Shown here one piece after another: positions 17,541 through 26,576 of a stretch of DNA of 55,256 nt. Under the pieces are notes generated by a model that had not been told where the DNA came from, did not search any database, and saw only the letters and a list, made by a program, of their open reading frames with translations. Location: positions 1-55,256 of the forward strand of contig JAJECV010000032.1 in the NCBI GenBank assembly GCA_022821875.1, read 5' to 3'. How positions within the stretch are numbered: position 1 is the stretch's first letter; each line of letters opens with the position of its first letter. Made by a program: the position numbers and the translations under genes. Source of the stretch: Rhodothermales bacterium (lineage in GTDB: Bacteria; Bacteroidota; Rhodothermia; Rhodothermales; Bin80).

Positions 17541-19101
17541 CCAGAATAGCCCGGGTACCGGCCAAATATCCGTCGGTTTGGACACGAATATAATAGGTCC
17601 CACTCGGGAGTTGGCTGGCATCAAAGGTGAGCGTATGCTCCCCGGCAGACAGGACACCATCCTCTAGTACTTCAACAGAGCGTCCGAGCAAATCCAGAAC
17701 CTCGGCACGAACCTCGGCCTGCTCAGGCAGTGAGAGTATGGCGGAGGTTACAGGATTAAACGGGTTTGGGTACGCGGGCGACAGCGAGAAAGCCTCTGGA
17801 ATTGTAACGGATGTTTCGGTATGTGTGGCGACAATGACCGAGCGCGGATCCAATATCATCAGTCCATGCGGGTGGCTCCCGACGATGGTCGTACCGCTTC
17901 GGGGAAATCGATACGAACTCCAGGCTCCGTCAAGACCAGTGCTGCGCTCTGGATGCGTGTCGAAAAATGCAATTTCGCGGGGCTGATTAATATCTGAAAT
18001 ATCCACAATGCGGAGCCCCTCTGTGTAGTTGGCCGCAAACACATAATCCCCGTGCACATAAAGGTTGTGATCTGCACCGGTAGAGGAAAAATAAAACGCA
18101 GAATGATAGACTGGATCTTCAAGGTCTTGCAGATCCCAGATGATCATCCGTGTGTTCGCGATATCCGGGTTTGCTTCGTCAAGTTCGTCATTCATGATGA
18201 AGTACTCCTGATCAATAGTCAGCCAGCCCTGATGTGCATATCCCGCGTTGGGATACGTTGCAATTCCTACAGATACAGGATTTGTCTTATCCGTTACGTC
18301 AGCAATACTGATGTGGTTTTCATTCGATCCGATGCAGATCTCCCGGCCCTGATAGTTTGCATCCGGGCCGCGGTAGATCACACACTGCGCATCATGGGAA
18401 TACCCGCTCCCTGCATAACCGGTGTTGTGATCTGCAAAGCAGCCTGCATACGTCGGATTGTCTGGATCTCGAATGTCCACGATGTGCAGTCCCGCGCCAT
18501 TACAGGTGTCTTTTACACCCTCATCTGAGCGTGAAAGGCGATAAGCGGTAATGTATGCAAAGCCGGTCTCTTCGTTGATCGCCAAATTATGCGCTTTTAG
18601 AATTCCATCGTAATGTGCAGTTTCTTTAAAATCCCGGGGAGTTCCCACAACGTCGCGCAGTTGACGAAGATCAAAAACCTGCATTCCGTTGTTGCCCCCG
18701 TCAACGGTCACATACATGTGGTTGTTGTAGACCTTCATATCCCGCCAAATGATGGGAAACTGCGAATCATGACCTGGAAGTTTTCCAAGGTAGATGGGAT
18801 TGACGGGATCCGTCACATCCACAAAAGCCACAAACTTTGCGGTACCCACGAGCGCATATTCACGTTTTGTGTCTGGATCGGTCCAACCCCAGATATCGTT
18901 GAGCAGGATTTCCTGCGCCTCCATATCCACTCTAGACAGGCGGGCCAGGAGGTCAATATCCCTGCACGCATGATCAGATGCCATCTTATTTACGCATGCT
19001 ACGCGGGATCCACGAATACTCGAGTGAGTCGACTGTGCCCAGACGGTCTGGGCCTGGGAGGATAAGATGATCATCAATGCGAAGTGACAAATCTTTTTCA
19101 T
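17533..19101 (-). CDS. Secreted choice-of-anchor B (LVIVD-repeat) protein with type IX sorting tail
   Basis: A 522-residue exported protein. A signal peptide covers about residues 1-22 (ending VWAQ). The body contains LVIVD-type beta-propeller repeats (FVAFVDVTDPVNPIYLG, GLHIVDIRDPDNPTYAG, GLRIVDISDINQPREIA) and conserved WGWTDPDTKREYALVG and GYSHDAQCVIY segments. The last 84 or so residues (from LSPAYPNPFNP) form a Por-type sorting domain. The function of this family is unknown; it is found widely on the surface of marine bacteria. A second, longer paralogue at 43607 shares the core but has no sorting tail. Confidence 0.85.
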   Translation of the reverse strand: MKKICHFALMIILSSQAQTVWAQSTHSSIRGSRVACVNKMASDHACRDIDLLARLSRVDMEAQEILLNDIWGWTDPDTKREYALVGTAKFVAFVDVTDPVNPIYLGKLPGHDSQFPIIWRDMKVYNNHMYVTVDGGNNGMQVFDLRQLRDVVGTPRDFKETAHYDGILKAHNLAINEETGFAYITAYRLSRSDEGVKDTCNGAGLHIVDIRDPDNPTYAGCFADHNTGYAGSGYSHDAQCVIYRGPDANYQGREICIGSNENHISIADVTDKTNPVSVGIATYPNAGYAHQGWLTIDQEYFIMNDELDEANPDIANTRMIIWDLQDLEDPVYHSAFYFSSTGADHNLYVHGDYVFAANYTEGLRIVDISDINQPREIAFFDTHPERSTGLDGAWSSYRFPRSGTTIVGSHPHGLMILDPRSVIVATHTETSVTIPEAFSLSPAYPNPFNPVTSAILSLPEQAEVRAEVLDLLGRSVEVLEDGVLSAGEHTLTFDASQLPSGTYYIRVQTDGYLAGTRAILVK

Positions 19102-19360
19102 CTAAACTCTCTGTGAGATACGCATATGGTACCTGATCCTCTGGTAATTGTTCTAGCAGAGTCCGTGATTTTCCATTTTTCTGCCAACTTCGTGTACTAG
19201 CGGCAATTGGGAAAGATCAGACTGTGATTGTGCATCCAAACTTTAATACCGTTCAAATAATCCATCCCCTGGAAAGGTCGCCGCGGCAGGAATCGGTGAT
19301 CCGGTACTAACCATCAACTCTTTCGCATGAAATGATCGGTTACGCATTATCTTTCCGGGA

Positions 19361-20938
19361 ATGCTCAACAATTACTATATTCTCCACAGGCTTGCCCATA
19401 CCTGGGATCAATCCATTCTGGGTGCTGCGTTCACGGATGCATGGTGCCATGCACCTGGGGAACTCATTATTGCACTGGAGCACCACACAGAAACCACAGC
19501 GATCTCGTTTCTGACGCATGCACCCATCGTTGGCGCATTTCGACGCAAGGATGCTGGTCGCCCCCGGCGTAATGCAAAATCTCTTTTTCGTACACTGCGG
19601 CAGCAGTCCGTTACAGGCGTGCGTGTTTCCGAGGGGGATCGAATTCTGATCCTGGCGTTTACGGGTGGGCTTCAACTGCAGGCGCATCTGTACGGGAGTC
19701 GGGCGAATGTGCTTCTGGGAAATGAAAGCGGACATGTTCAGGAAGCATTTCGTAAAGGTGGTCCGGCGGAGTTCTCACCTGCACGCGCGGCACCGGAGCC
19801 TCAAAGTCTGACCGAGTTCACCACCAAATGGAATTCGGCGGCAGAAAACCGGGTCAAAGCACTGCAGCGCATCTATGTGCGTTTCAATCGAGATCAGGCC
19901 CAAGAGGTGCTGAAGCCCTGCGAAGGGGCAGATCTACCGACCCCCGCTGCAGTCTATGAAGCAGCGCAGGCATTGCACCTGCGATTATTGAATACCCGAG
20001 ATGCATTGTATGTCTATCAAAACCCGCCCGCACTTTCTCTGATTCCTCTTGCCGGGCGAATGGACGCGGAGGGGCAGAAATATGATGATGTGGATGATGC
20101 GCTGCGCACCTATGCACAGCGCATACTCTCCGAGAGAGCCTACCGTGCCCAGTATGAGCCGCTGCGAAGAAACCTCGTGCGGATACTAGACAAGACCGAG
20201 CGCTCGGCAAAGCGAATGCATATGGAACGTTCACGCCCCTCACGCGCAGATGAATACGAACGGATCGGGCATATTCTGATGGCTTCGCCACCGCTGCCCG
20301 CCGGCAATTCCCGTGTGGAACTGCCGGATGTATTTCATCCGGGAACAAAGGTCACGGTGTCTCTGGATCCGGCATTAAACTCACTGCAGAATGCCGAGCG
20401 CTATTATTTAAAAGCCCGAAAGGCACGCACATCCCGGACCCATCTGGATACACTGATCAGGCAGGTCGAAGAGAAAGTGTTCTCATTGAAGAGAGACTTG
20501 GCGGAACTGGAAAGGGCGAAGACCTATAAGGAGTTGAAAGCATTTCAGAGGGGACGCACAAAGCCGGGAGTTCCCGGGCGGCCATTCCGTCGCTATGCTC
20601 TTGCGCCTTCGTATGAATTATGGGTTGGGCGTAATGCAAAAGAAAGTGAGATGCTTACGCTTCGGCATGCCCGCCCCTTCGATTTGTGGCTTCATGCGCG
20701 TGGAGTAAGCGGTGCCCACGCGATATTGCGGCTTCCGAAACGTGATGTGCAGCCAAGCCGCCATCTGATTGAACAGGCGGCGGCGATTGCAGCCTGGCAC
20801 AGCAAGGCACGCACCAGCAGCATTGCTCCAGTCATCGTAACCCCCAGAAAATATGTTCGTAAGGTACGTGGGACTCCACTTGGCGAGGTTACAGTAAGCC
20901 GGGAAGAAGTGGTGATGGTGGAACCTGCGCTCCCGTGA
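19361..20938 (+). CDS. rqcH: RqcH-type NFACT protein (ribosome-associated quality control)
   Basis: A 525-residue homologue of RqcH/Rqc2/FbpA. It binds stalled 50S-peptidyl-tRNA complexes and directs Ala tailing of the nascent chain, marking it for degradation. The NFACT-N domain begins MLNNYYILHRLAH. A helical, charged middle region (about 250-400) is the coiled coil, and the C-terminal NFACT-R domain includes FDLWLHARGVSGAHAILR followed by a KYVRKVRG segment. The ATG at 19361 matches the usual family start (short polar stretch then NYY). The uppP gene starts 37 bases downstream on the same strand. Confidence 0.88.
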   Translation: MLNNYYILHRLAHTWDQSILGAAFTDAWCHAPGELIIALEHHTETTAISFLTHAPIVGAFRRKDAGRPRRNAKSLFRTLRQQSVTGVRVSEGDRILILAFTGGLQLQAHLYGSRANVLLGNESGHVQEAFRKGGPAEFSPARAAPEPQSLTEFTTKWNSAAENRVKALQRIYVRFNRDQAQEVLKPCEGADLPTPAAVYEAAQALHLRLLNTRDALYVYQNPPALSLIPLAGRMDAEGQKYDDVDDALRTYAQRILSERAYRAQYEPLRRNLVRILDKTERSAKRMHMERSRPSRADEYERIGHILMASPPLPAGNSRVELPDVFHPGTKVTVSLDPALNSLQNAERYYLKARKARTSRTHLDTLIRQVEEKVFSLKRDLAELERAKTYKELKAFQRGRTKPGVPGRPFRRYALAPSYELWVGRNAKESEMLTLRHARPFDLWLHARGVSGAHAILRLPKRDVQPSRHLIEQAAAIAAWHSKARTSSIAPVIVTPRKYVRKVRGTPLGEVTVSREEVVMVEPALP

Positions 20939-20975
20939 AGTATTTTCCCGTTCCTTTACCGATACAAATATTTTC

Positions 20976-21776
20976 ATGACGTGGTGGCAGGCGGCGATTC
21001 TTGGACTTCTGCAGGGCTTGACGGAGTTCCTTCCGGTTTCTTCTTCGGGGCATCTGGTTTTGGCACAGTATGTTCTGGGATTAGAACTTACACCAGATGT
21101 CTCCTTTGAGGTGTTCCTTCATGCAGGAACGGCCCTCAGTATCATCACGGTCTACCGAAACCGGCTGAAAATAATCGTGGATGACACAATCCGTACACTG
21201 ATCCATCCGAGACAGGCATACCAGACAAATCCCAATGTACGGATCGCCTGGCAGGTGATCTGTGCCAGTATCCCGTCCGGTCTGGCTTATGTGTTTCTTG
21301 ACACCCAACTGGAGTGGACCTATGCGCGTCCCTGGTTTGCATGTATGATGCTGATCCTTACGGGGGGGCTTCTGGGATCTACACGGTTGGCTCGTCCCCG
21401 GGGAGGCGAGGTGACACTCTGGAAATCCATCCTGATCGGCATAGCACAGGCCGTTTCCCTGCTCCCCGGCATGTCCAGATCAGGGGCAACGATCAGCACC
21501 GGATTATTATCAGGGATCAAGCCGGAGGCAGCGGCAGACTTTTCGTTCATTATGGTTTTGCCTGCCATCCTTGGCGCAACACTGGTCAAAGGGGTGGAGT
21601 TGATACAGTCACCCGAAACCGTCCATTGGTTCCCGGTACTGCTTGGTACCGCCATTGCATTTGTGACCGGTATATTCGCGATTCATATCGTACTTGGATT
21701 TGTCCGTCGCGGCCGACTGCATATATTTGCCTTTTACTGCGTAGGAGTAGGAATATTGGGTCTGCTGTTTCTATAG
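20976..21776 (+). CDS. uppP: Undecaprenyl-diphosphatase
   Basis: An integral membrane phosphatase that recycles undecaprenyl pyrophosphate to the monophosphate for peptidoglycan and other envelope polymers, and confers bacitracin tolerance (BacA). Both active-site motifs are intact: GLTEFLPVSSSGHLVL near residue 14 and LLPGMSRSGATIS in the second half, separated by several membrane spans. The 266-residue length is normal. rqcH precedes and an EcsC-family gene follows after 29 bases, so the three form a likely transcription unit. Confidence 0.95.
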   Translation: MTWWQAAILGLLQGLTEFLPVSSSGHLVLAQYVLGLELTPDVSFEVFLHAGTALSIITVYRNRLKIIVDDTIRTLIHPRQAYQTNPNVRIAWQVICASIPSGLAYVFLDTQLEWTYARPWFACMMLILTGGLLGSTRLARPRGGEVTLWKSILIGIAQAVSLLPGMSRSGATISTGLLSGIKPEAAADFSFIMVLPAILGATLVKGVELIQSPETVHWFPVLLGTAIAFVTGIFAIHIVLGFVRRGRLHIFAFYCVGVGILGLLFL

Positions 21777-21805
21777 ATCACTACAATTATCAGTTTCAAA
21801 AAACC

Positions 21806-22624
21806 ATGCGGCTTACTGACTACGAAAAATCTGTGCAGAAGGAGGTGGACATGTGGCTGCGCGGGGATGCCTCTCTGGCGGCCAGAGCCATGGACTGGGT
21901 AATGCGCCCCGTAGATTGGGCTGTAGAGCAGGTGGTGCCCGCCCAGTTGGTGGACCAGATGAGTGAGGCGATTGGTGCTTTTTTATCCAGACTGAACGAT
22001 ACCACGAAATGGGCCGTTGATCTGAGCGGAATCCAATCGGAAGCAAAACGGAAAGGGCTGGAGCATGAAAAGATTGAAGACTTGCGTGGTGCCCCTTTGG
22101 AAACGCTGGATGAACTGGCCAAAGGCCTCTTCACCCAGAATACGGTTCTGGCCGCACTCAGCGGAGGGGGAACCGGTCTGGGTGGCGCGGTTCTGATCGT
22201 AGCGGATATCCCCCTGCTTTTTGCGATCAACCTTCATCTCATCCAGAGGATTGGAGCCGCATACGGATTCCCGATGACCGGGCCGGAGCACGGCCCGGTC
22301 ATTTTGTCCATCTATAATGCAGCGGCCGCAAATTCACGGGAAGCCCGCAGCGGTGCGAAGCATGAGATTGGCATTGCAGCGGCCTCCTATGCAGGCGGCG
22401 GGACGTATCGGGGGCGCGTGCGCGGGGTGTTTTCGGATCAGTCCCGTCATATACCGAGGGAACTGTCGAAAAATCTGGTTGGACGCAAACTGTTACAGAC
22501 GATTCCACTGGCCGGTGCCGCAGTGGGAGCCGGGGTAAATTACTGGTTCACACGGGAGACGGCGCAGACCTCGTTCATGCTGTTTCGTACGCTGTATCTT
22601 GAGCACAAAGAGCGCCTCCGCTGA
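21806..22624 (+). CDS. EcsC-family protein
   Basis: A 272-residue protein related to EcsC of Bacillus, a family of unknown mechanism. Its members often have an amphipathic middle region: here GGGTGLGGAVLIVADIPLLF, followed by a Gly/Ala-rich second hydrophobic stretch TIPLAGAAVGAGVNYW. The ATG at 21806 was chosen; the reading frame is open much farther upstream, but only because it passes through uppP. The rest is helical and charged, without enzyme motifs. It probably associates with the membrane. Confidence 0.8.
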   Translation: MRLTDYEKSVQKEVDMWLRGDASLAARAMDWVMRPVDWAVEQVVPAQLVDQMSEAIGAFLSRLNDTTKWAVDLSGIQSEAKRKGLEHEKIEDLRGAPLETLDELAKGLFTQNTVLAALSGGGTGLGGAVLIVADIPLLFAINLHLIQRIGAAYGFPMTGPEHGPVILSIYNAAAANSREARSGAKHEIGIAAASYAGGGTYRGRVRGVFSDQSRHIPRELSKNLVGRKLLQTIPLAGAAVGAGVNYWFTRETAQTSFMLFRTLYLEHKERLR

Positions 22625-22753
22625 CCGGGTTGCCAATCGGGATTTCGGGCAGGATTCCGTATCACGATTTCAAGTCCACCCTGATTGCCAAAGATAGCGG
22701 CTCAAGTTTCTGCAGGGTAACTAAAGTTTTTTCTAAAGGAATCCGGAGGAAGA

Positions 22754-23929
22754 TCACGGCATATCCAGATCGGTCACCTCCATCAGGATTTTCAGGTACT
22801 CTTCGTACACAAATACCTGATTGCGGGGTTTTCCCGTTACCTCTCGAACGATTCCGACATCCTGGAGGCGCCGGATCGCTTTTCTTGCAGTAGGTGGCGA
22901 GATGCCAACACGATCTGCCGTGAGTGAAACGGTAAGGACTGGTCGTTCCTGAAATTCTTGGTGTACAAGAAGTATTGAGGAGGATGAGCCTAAGTTTCTT
23001 ACCTGACTCTGATCTTTATCAAAAAGTTCTATAAGTCTTGCTGCAGTAGTGGTTGCCCCTTCAGCTGTCTTATATACTCCATCCAAAAAGAATGCAAGCC
23101 AAGACTGCCAATCTCCATGTGTATGAACTCGCTGCAATAGATCATAGTACTCTGATCTGTGCGTTTTAAAGAAAAGACTAAGATATAGGAGCGGTTCTTT
23201 CAACAATCCACGTTCACACAGTAGGAGTGTGATCAGCAACCTTCCGAGTCGACCATTGCCATCCAGAAAGGGATGAATGATTTCGAATTGAGCATGAATT
23301 AAACCCGCTTGAATAAGGATAGGGATATCTAAATGATCATTATGAATAAACAACTCTAGGTTGCTCATGAGGTCTAGAATATATGCGGTAGGTGGAGGAA
23401 TGTGCTGAGCATTTTTGGGGTCTCGCCCTCCGATCCAATTTTGATGACGACGATATTCTCCAGGATCTTTTCTGCTCCCGCGTCCTGTAGATAGCAGGAT
23501 CCCATGCATCTCCCGCATCAAACGCTGGCTTAAAGGGAATCCATTTTTCATCCTTAACAAGCCATGTTCCAAGGCCTCAACATAGTTAGATACCTCTTGA
23601 ACATCGTCCAGAGGCACTTTTGGGATGCTTTCAACTTCAAAAAGCAGCAAATCGGACAGAGACGATTGTGTACCTTCAATTTGAGATGATAGGACTGCCT
23701 CTTGTCTGACGTATGTATGCAGAAAAATTGGAGTGCTTGGCAGAATTTTGGTCATTCCATCTAATTGACCAATTGCATAGGTGGCTTTCTCAAGTTTGGA
23801 CGTTAACTTTCTAAGATCAATCGGCGGTTTCAGTGGAAACGGTGGAGGTATGTACGCCTGTACTTTTTTGCCAACAGTTGATATCTCAACCTTCTGCCCA
23901 ATATAGTCTGGAAATTTATTAAGTTGCAT
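22754..23929 (-). CDS. Fic-family AMP-transferase (autoinhibited type)
   Basis: A 391-residue enzyme expected to transfer AMP from ATP to a hydroxyl on a target protein. The catalytic motif HPFLDGNGRLGR is at residues 219-230. The N-terminal SSQIEGT (81-87) is an (S/T)xxxE(G/N) autoinhibitory helix, making it a class II type Fic protein. The C-terminal 60 or so residues look like a winged helix (GISPPTARKAIRRLQDVGIV), common in this subgroup. The frame extends upstream to 24058, but ATG at 23929 is preferred because it aligns with the start of the small fic remnant at 25019 and leaves the shared dyad leader outside the gene. No dedicated antitoxin gene is adjacent. Confidence 0.88.
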   Translation of the reverse strand: MQLNKFPDYIGQKVEISTVGKKVQAYIPPPFPLKPPIDLRKLTSKLEKATYAIGQLDGMTKILPSTPIFLHTYVRQEAVLSSQIEGTQSSLSDLLLFEVESIPKVPLDDVQEVSNYVEALEHGLLRMKNGFPLSQRLMREMHGILLSTGRGSRKDPGEYRRHQNWIGGRDPKNAQHIPPPTAYILDLMSNLELFIHNDHLDIPILIQAGLIHAQFEIIHPFLDGNGRLGRLLITLLLCERGLLKEPLLYLSLFFKTHRSEYYDLLQRVHTHGDWQSWLAFFLDGVYKTAEGATTTAARLIELFDKDQSQVRNLGSSSSILLVHQEFQERPVLTVSLTADRVGISPPTARKAIRRLQDVGIVREVTGKPRNQVFVYEEYLKILMEVTDLDMP

Positions 23930-24096
23930 TGACTGGTGTGTATTAAGGAGAATTTGCCCAGAGAACAGATAAGGATAGAAAACTCTGCAATCCTTTCTTT
24001 GTTCCATTTTTGTTAGGCATAACCGTTCATCATCACGGGGGGTGCCCAAAAACATCATATCCTAATCTACTTGCAGGATATCAGTTGCGTATCCCC

Positions 24097-24755
24097 GTTC
24101 ACTTCAAGCTGAATCCTTAAGGAAAGAAATTTTCTTAACGAATTTTTAAGGAACGGAAAATGAATAATCCTTTCCTTACTGAAGATTCCAAGTAATTTAG
24201 AGAATAGAATTTGAGAGATCTGGTGAGTTATCTTGGGATGTGGGGATCAAGTTTGGATGTGCACAGCGTACGGATCATTCTGCTCAATAGCCAGACGATC
24301 TTCTTTAATCGGAGTCCATGGAGTGGCAGGAGCCTGGATATTTGATTATCGGAACGGCTCCCGGTCGTTTTTCAAACGGGCGAAGTTCACTTCAAGCTGA
24401 ATCCTTAAGGAAAGAAATTTTCTTAACGAATTTTTAAGGAACGGAAAATGAATAATCCTTCCCTTACTGAAGATTCCAGGTAATTTAGAGAATAGAATTT
24501 GAGAGATCTGGTGAGTTATCTTGGGATGTGCACAGCATACGGATCGTTCTGTTCAATAGCCAGACGATCTTCTTTTAATCGGAGTCCATGGAGTGGCAGG
24601 AGCCTGGATATTTGATTATCGGAACGGCTCCCGGTCGTTTTTCAAACGGCGAAGTTCACTTCAAGCTGAATCCTTAAGGAAAGAAATTTTCTTAACGAAT
24701 TTTTAAGGAACGAAAAATGAACAATCCTTTCCTTACTGAAGATTCCAGATAATTA
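24097..24755. repeat. Three tandem direct repeats of 270-290 bp containing a fic-leader-like dyad
   Basis: Units begin with the same GTTCACTTCAAGCTGAATCC at 24097, 24385 and 24654, giving periods of 288 and 269 bases. The third copy is cut short near 24755. They differ by a handful of substitutions, single-base indels, and one 19-base deletion between short GATGTG repeats in copy 2. Each contains the perfect or near-perfect dyad TAAGGAAAG...CTTTCCTTA with a 43-base interior, also found in degenerate form ahead of all fic genes and remnants here. The reverse strand retains a broken frame (for example ATPWTPIKEDRLAIEQ) of unknown origin. There is no intact gene. Confidence 0.85.
24118..24178 (-). 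promoter_or_regulatory. Conserved dyad element of the fic loci (best copy)
   Basis: TAAGGAAAG (24118-24126) and CTTTCCTTA (24170-24178) form a perfect nine-base inverted repeat around an AT-rich interior. Homologous blocks occur at 24406 and about 24674 (tandem copies), at about 23944-24007 (leader of the intact fic), at about 25023-25080 (leader of the 59-residue remnant) and at about 26581-26640 (leader of the frameshifted remnant). The constant place, just upstream of a fic start, argues for an operator or promoter element; a small mobile repeat is the alternative. Confidence 0.5.
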
Positions 24756-24839
24756 TCTAGCGACAACTAGTGCGGTACATCCTCAATCTGTAAAGATGGA
24801 ACGGCCTCCTATGCAATATAGGGATGCAAGGCGCTTTGG

Positions 24840-25019
24840 TTAAATTTTGGTTATTCCATCAAGTTGTCCGTCTGCATGGGCGGCCTGCTCCATTCTGAAT
24901 GCAAGTCTCCCAGTATCAACAGGCGGTTTCAGTGGAGGCAGACAGACCATAACCTTTCCGCTAAAGGTGGGCACTTCAATCATTCCTCCAATATGGTGTG
25001 AGAATTTCTCAGTCTCCAT
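24840..25019 (-). pseudogene. Truncated fic gene, N-terminal 59 codons only
   Basis: An intact 59-codon frame starting with ATG at 25019 aligns along its whole length with the first 64 or so residues of the intact Fic protein. The shared features are a KF-x-x-x-IG start, an IEVPTFSGK strand, the Pro-rich LPPLKPPVD, and an ending in GQLDGITKI where the intact protein has GQLDGMTKIL. It then stops, so inhibitory helix and catalytic core are gone. Its leader carries the shared dyad. It lies 90 bases downstream of the CoiA-like gene. It could be a mere remnant or a free N-terminal domain. Confidence 0.65.
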
Positions 25020-25109
25020 CTATAAGGAAAGTTTTTTTCTTCAGATGTTTTCAGGAAGAGAAAAACTGCGAATCCTTTCCCTGTTCCGGGCGCGGATTGC
25101 GAGGCTTGG

Positions 25110-26237
25110 TTAGGTTGATTCGGTCCCCCATGTCTGCATCTGCTTAATCTGCCCCTTTTTCCATTCCGCCTCACAATCCTGGCACAAATCCTGCCAGGGA
25201 TCGGTCTCGTTTTCACAAACTGTACAGTACTCCCTGAGAAACCTGAGCGAATCCCAATCATCAAGATCCTTGTATAAGCGCTTCTCGGCCTTGTATCTTT
25301 CCAGGCGCTCAAGTCTTGGCTTTTTCAGTCTCTTTTTAAAAACGGATCTGCAGTTCCGACAATTGCCGGAACTGGGTTTCTTCGCAAGACACACTGCACA
25401 GTATCCGTTCATGTCAATTCCCTGACTGACACATACAGAATTCCAAAACCCGGCATCAATTTTTTCAGCATACCGGATTGACCTCGGCAAATTTGCAGTC
25501 GTCAGGAGATAAAAAACCTTTGCAGACAACTCCGGTGATAATTCCTGCTCATTGCCGGGCAGGCAGTCAAACGGTATATCATGATTCAATGCTGTTTTTG
25601 CATACAGACCCTCTGGAATATTTTCCAGAGACATCCACCGAGCATTAAATGGACTGCCGGGAGTTGAATTTTCCAGAATCCGCTTCTTCAGATTGTCCAT
25701 GATTGGTTCAACCTCACCAGTGATTCTCATTTTGTTTTCCATAAATTCTGTCTCAATTTTCAACTCCACAGCCGGTGCCCCCGCCTGTTTCATGTCAAGT
25801 GCAAAATCATCATCCTTTGGATTCGTCACACAAATCTCAATCACGCACCAGAACTGGTCATATCCAGATGGTTCAAGCAGGACCATCAGGTCGGCCACAC
25901 GGGGAAAATGTTTGAGTTGATATTCGGCCTTGACCTCTCTGATATATGTTTTTTGGCAGAGCCCCAAATCAATCTCTTGTCCCAAAGAATCCTGAAAAAT
26001 ATCCTGCACCATTCTATGCCAGACCGTCATGCCCGTATTTTTACACTCTTGATCATCCTCTTCTGACGTATGAGCAAAATGCCAGACCTTGATGTCCCCC
26101 TGCCTGGCAATCAAGTTTTTTTTACATACCGGACAGATACAGTTGCATTTGAGTCCGTTCGCAACATTCATCGGGGTCACATACCGGCACAAGTCGCGTG
26201 ACCATGCAAAGGGTACCTCTAAGGACGATGTGGGCAT
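25110..26237 (-). CDS. CoiA-like zinc-ribbon nuclease-type protein (hypothetical)
   Basis: A 375-residue protein whose N-terminal 110 residues resemble the competence protein CoiA family: CICPVCKKNLIARQG, then VWHFAH and a downstream WHRMVQDIF. A restriction-endonuclease-like core follows in RVADLMVLLEPSGYDQFWCV and VIEICVTNP, where Asp and Glu residues suit a PD-(D/E)xK-type site although a Lys is not evident. The C-terminal third has several CxxC pairs (CAVC, CRNC, CTVC, CQDC), probably zinc ribbons. CoiA is linked to DNA uptake/recombination, and similar proteins occur in accessory islands. Here it is surrounded by fic remnants. A role in foreign-DNA handling is inference. Confidence 0.55.
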   Translation of the reverse strand: MPTSSLEVPFAWSRDLCRYVTPMNVANGLKCNCICPVCKKNLIARQGDIKVWHFAHTSEEDDQECKNTGMTVWHRMVQDIFQDSLGQEIDLGLCQKTYIREVKAEYQLKHFPRVADLMVLLEPSGYDQFWCVIEICVTNPKDDDFALDMKQAGAPAVELKIETEFMENKMRITGEVEPIMDNLKKRILENSTPGSPFNARWMSLENIPEGLYAKTALNHDIPFDCLPGNEQELSPELSAKVFYLLTTANLPRSIRYAEKIDAGFWNSVCVSQGIDMNGYCAVCLAKKPSSGNCRNCRSVFKKRLKKPRLERLERYKAEKRLYKDLDDWDSLRFLREYCTVCENETDPWQDLCQDCEAEWKKGQIKQMQTWGTEST

Positions 26238-26420
26238 CTTATGGACATTGGGAATGGTTGGTCAGGGGATGAACTATCAACGGGATTAAGTTTTCCCGCC
26301 CAATCCTGGTCAATCCGACAGTATATAAGCCCCAGAAGATTTTGGGCCAGAGCATGTACATGGGGACATTCTTATACTTTTTACGCAGTGATCACTTCCG
26401 TTCCGCACTTTCTCTTTGCA
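26238..26420. other. No gene seen upstream of the CoiA-like gene
   Basis: The only open frame longer than 50 codons (plus strand, about 26241-26423) shows no motif. The stretch is bounded by the CoiA-like gene start and a decayed fic 5' end. Confidence 0.4.
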
Positions 26421-26576
26421 TGAGTATGGATTGCTCTAACCGGGATGCAAGTTTTTCAATATCAACGGGGTATTCAGTAGAATTAAGGGAATGGATAAAC
26501 CGACCAGGCTCTTCCCACTAAAGGTAGACGTTTCAATCACATCCTCCATGGGAGTGCGGCAATGCATCCCCTGCAT
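26421..26576 (-). pseudogene. Frameshifted 5' remnant of a fic gene
   Basis: Starting at ATG 26576, the frame encodes a segment with VIETSTFSGKSLVGL, parallel to the IEVPTFSGKVMVCL strand of the 59-residue fic remnant. A single-base shift then interrupts it; the alternative frame continues VDIEKLASRLEQS, again matching Fic N-termini. The leader (26581-26640) preserves the shared dyad in degenerate form. No downstream fic sequence follows; an RND gene's 3' end lies 390 bases upstream on the other side. Confidence 0.55.

Noticed and set aside
21314-21805. Long upstream extension of the EcsC frame
   Set aside because: The extension runs through the uppP coding sequence in another frame; the ATG at 21806 begins the EcsC-like part.
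24097-24755. Repeats considered as a CRISPR array
   Set aside because: There are only three units of 270-290 bp with no spacer-repeat alternation, and no cas genes nearby.
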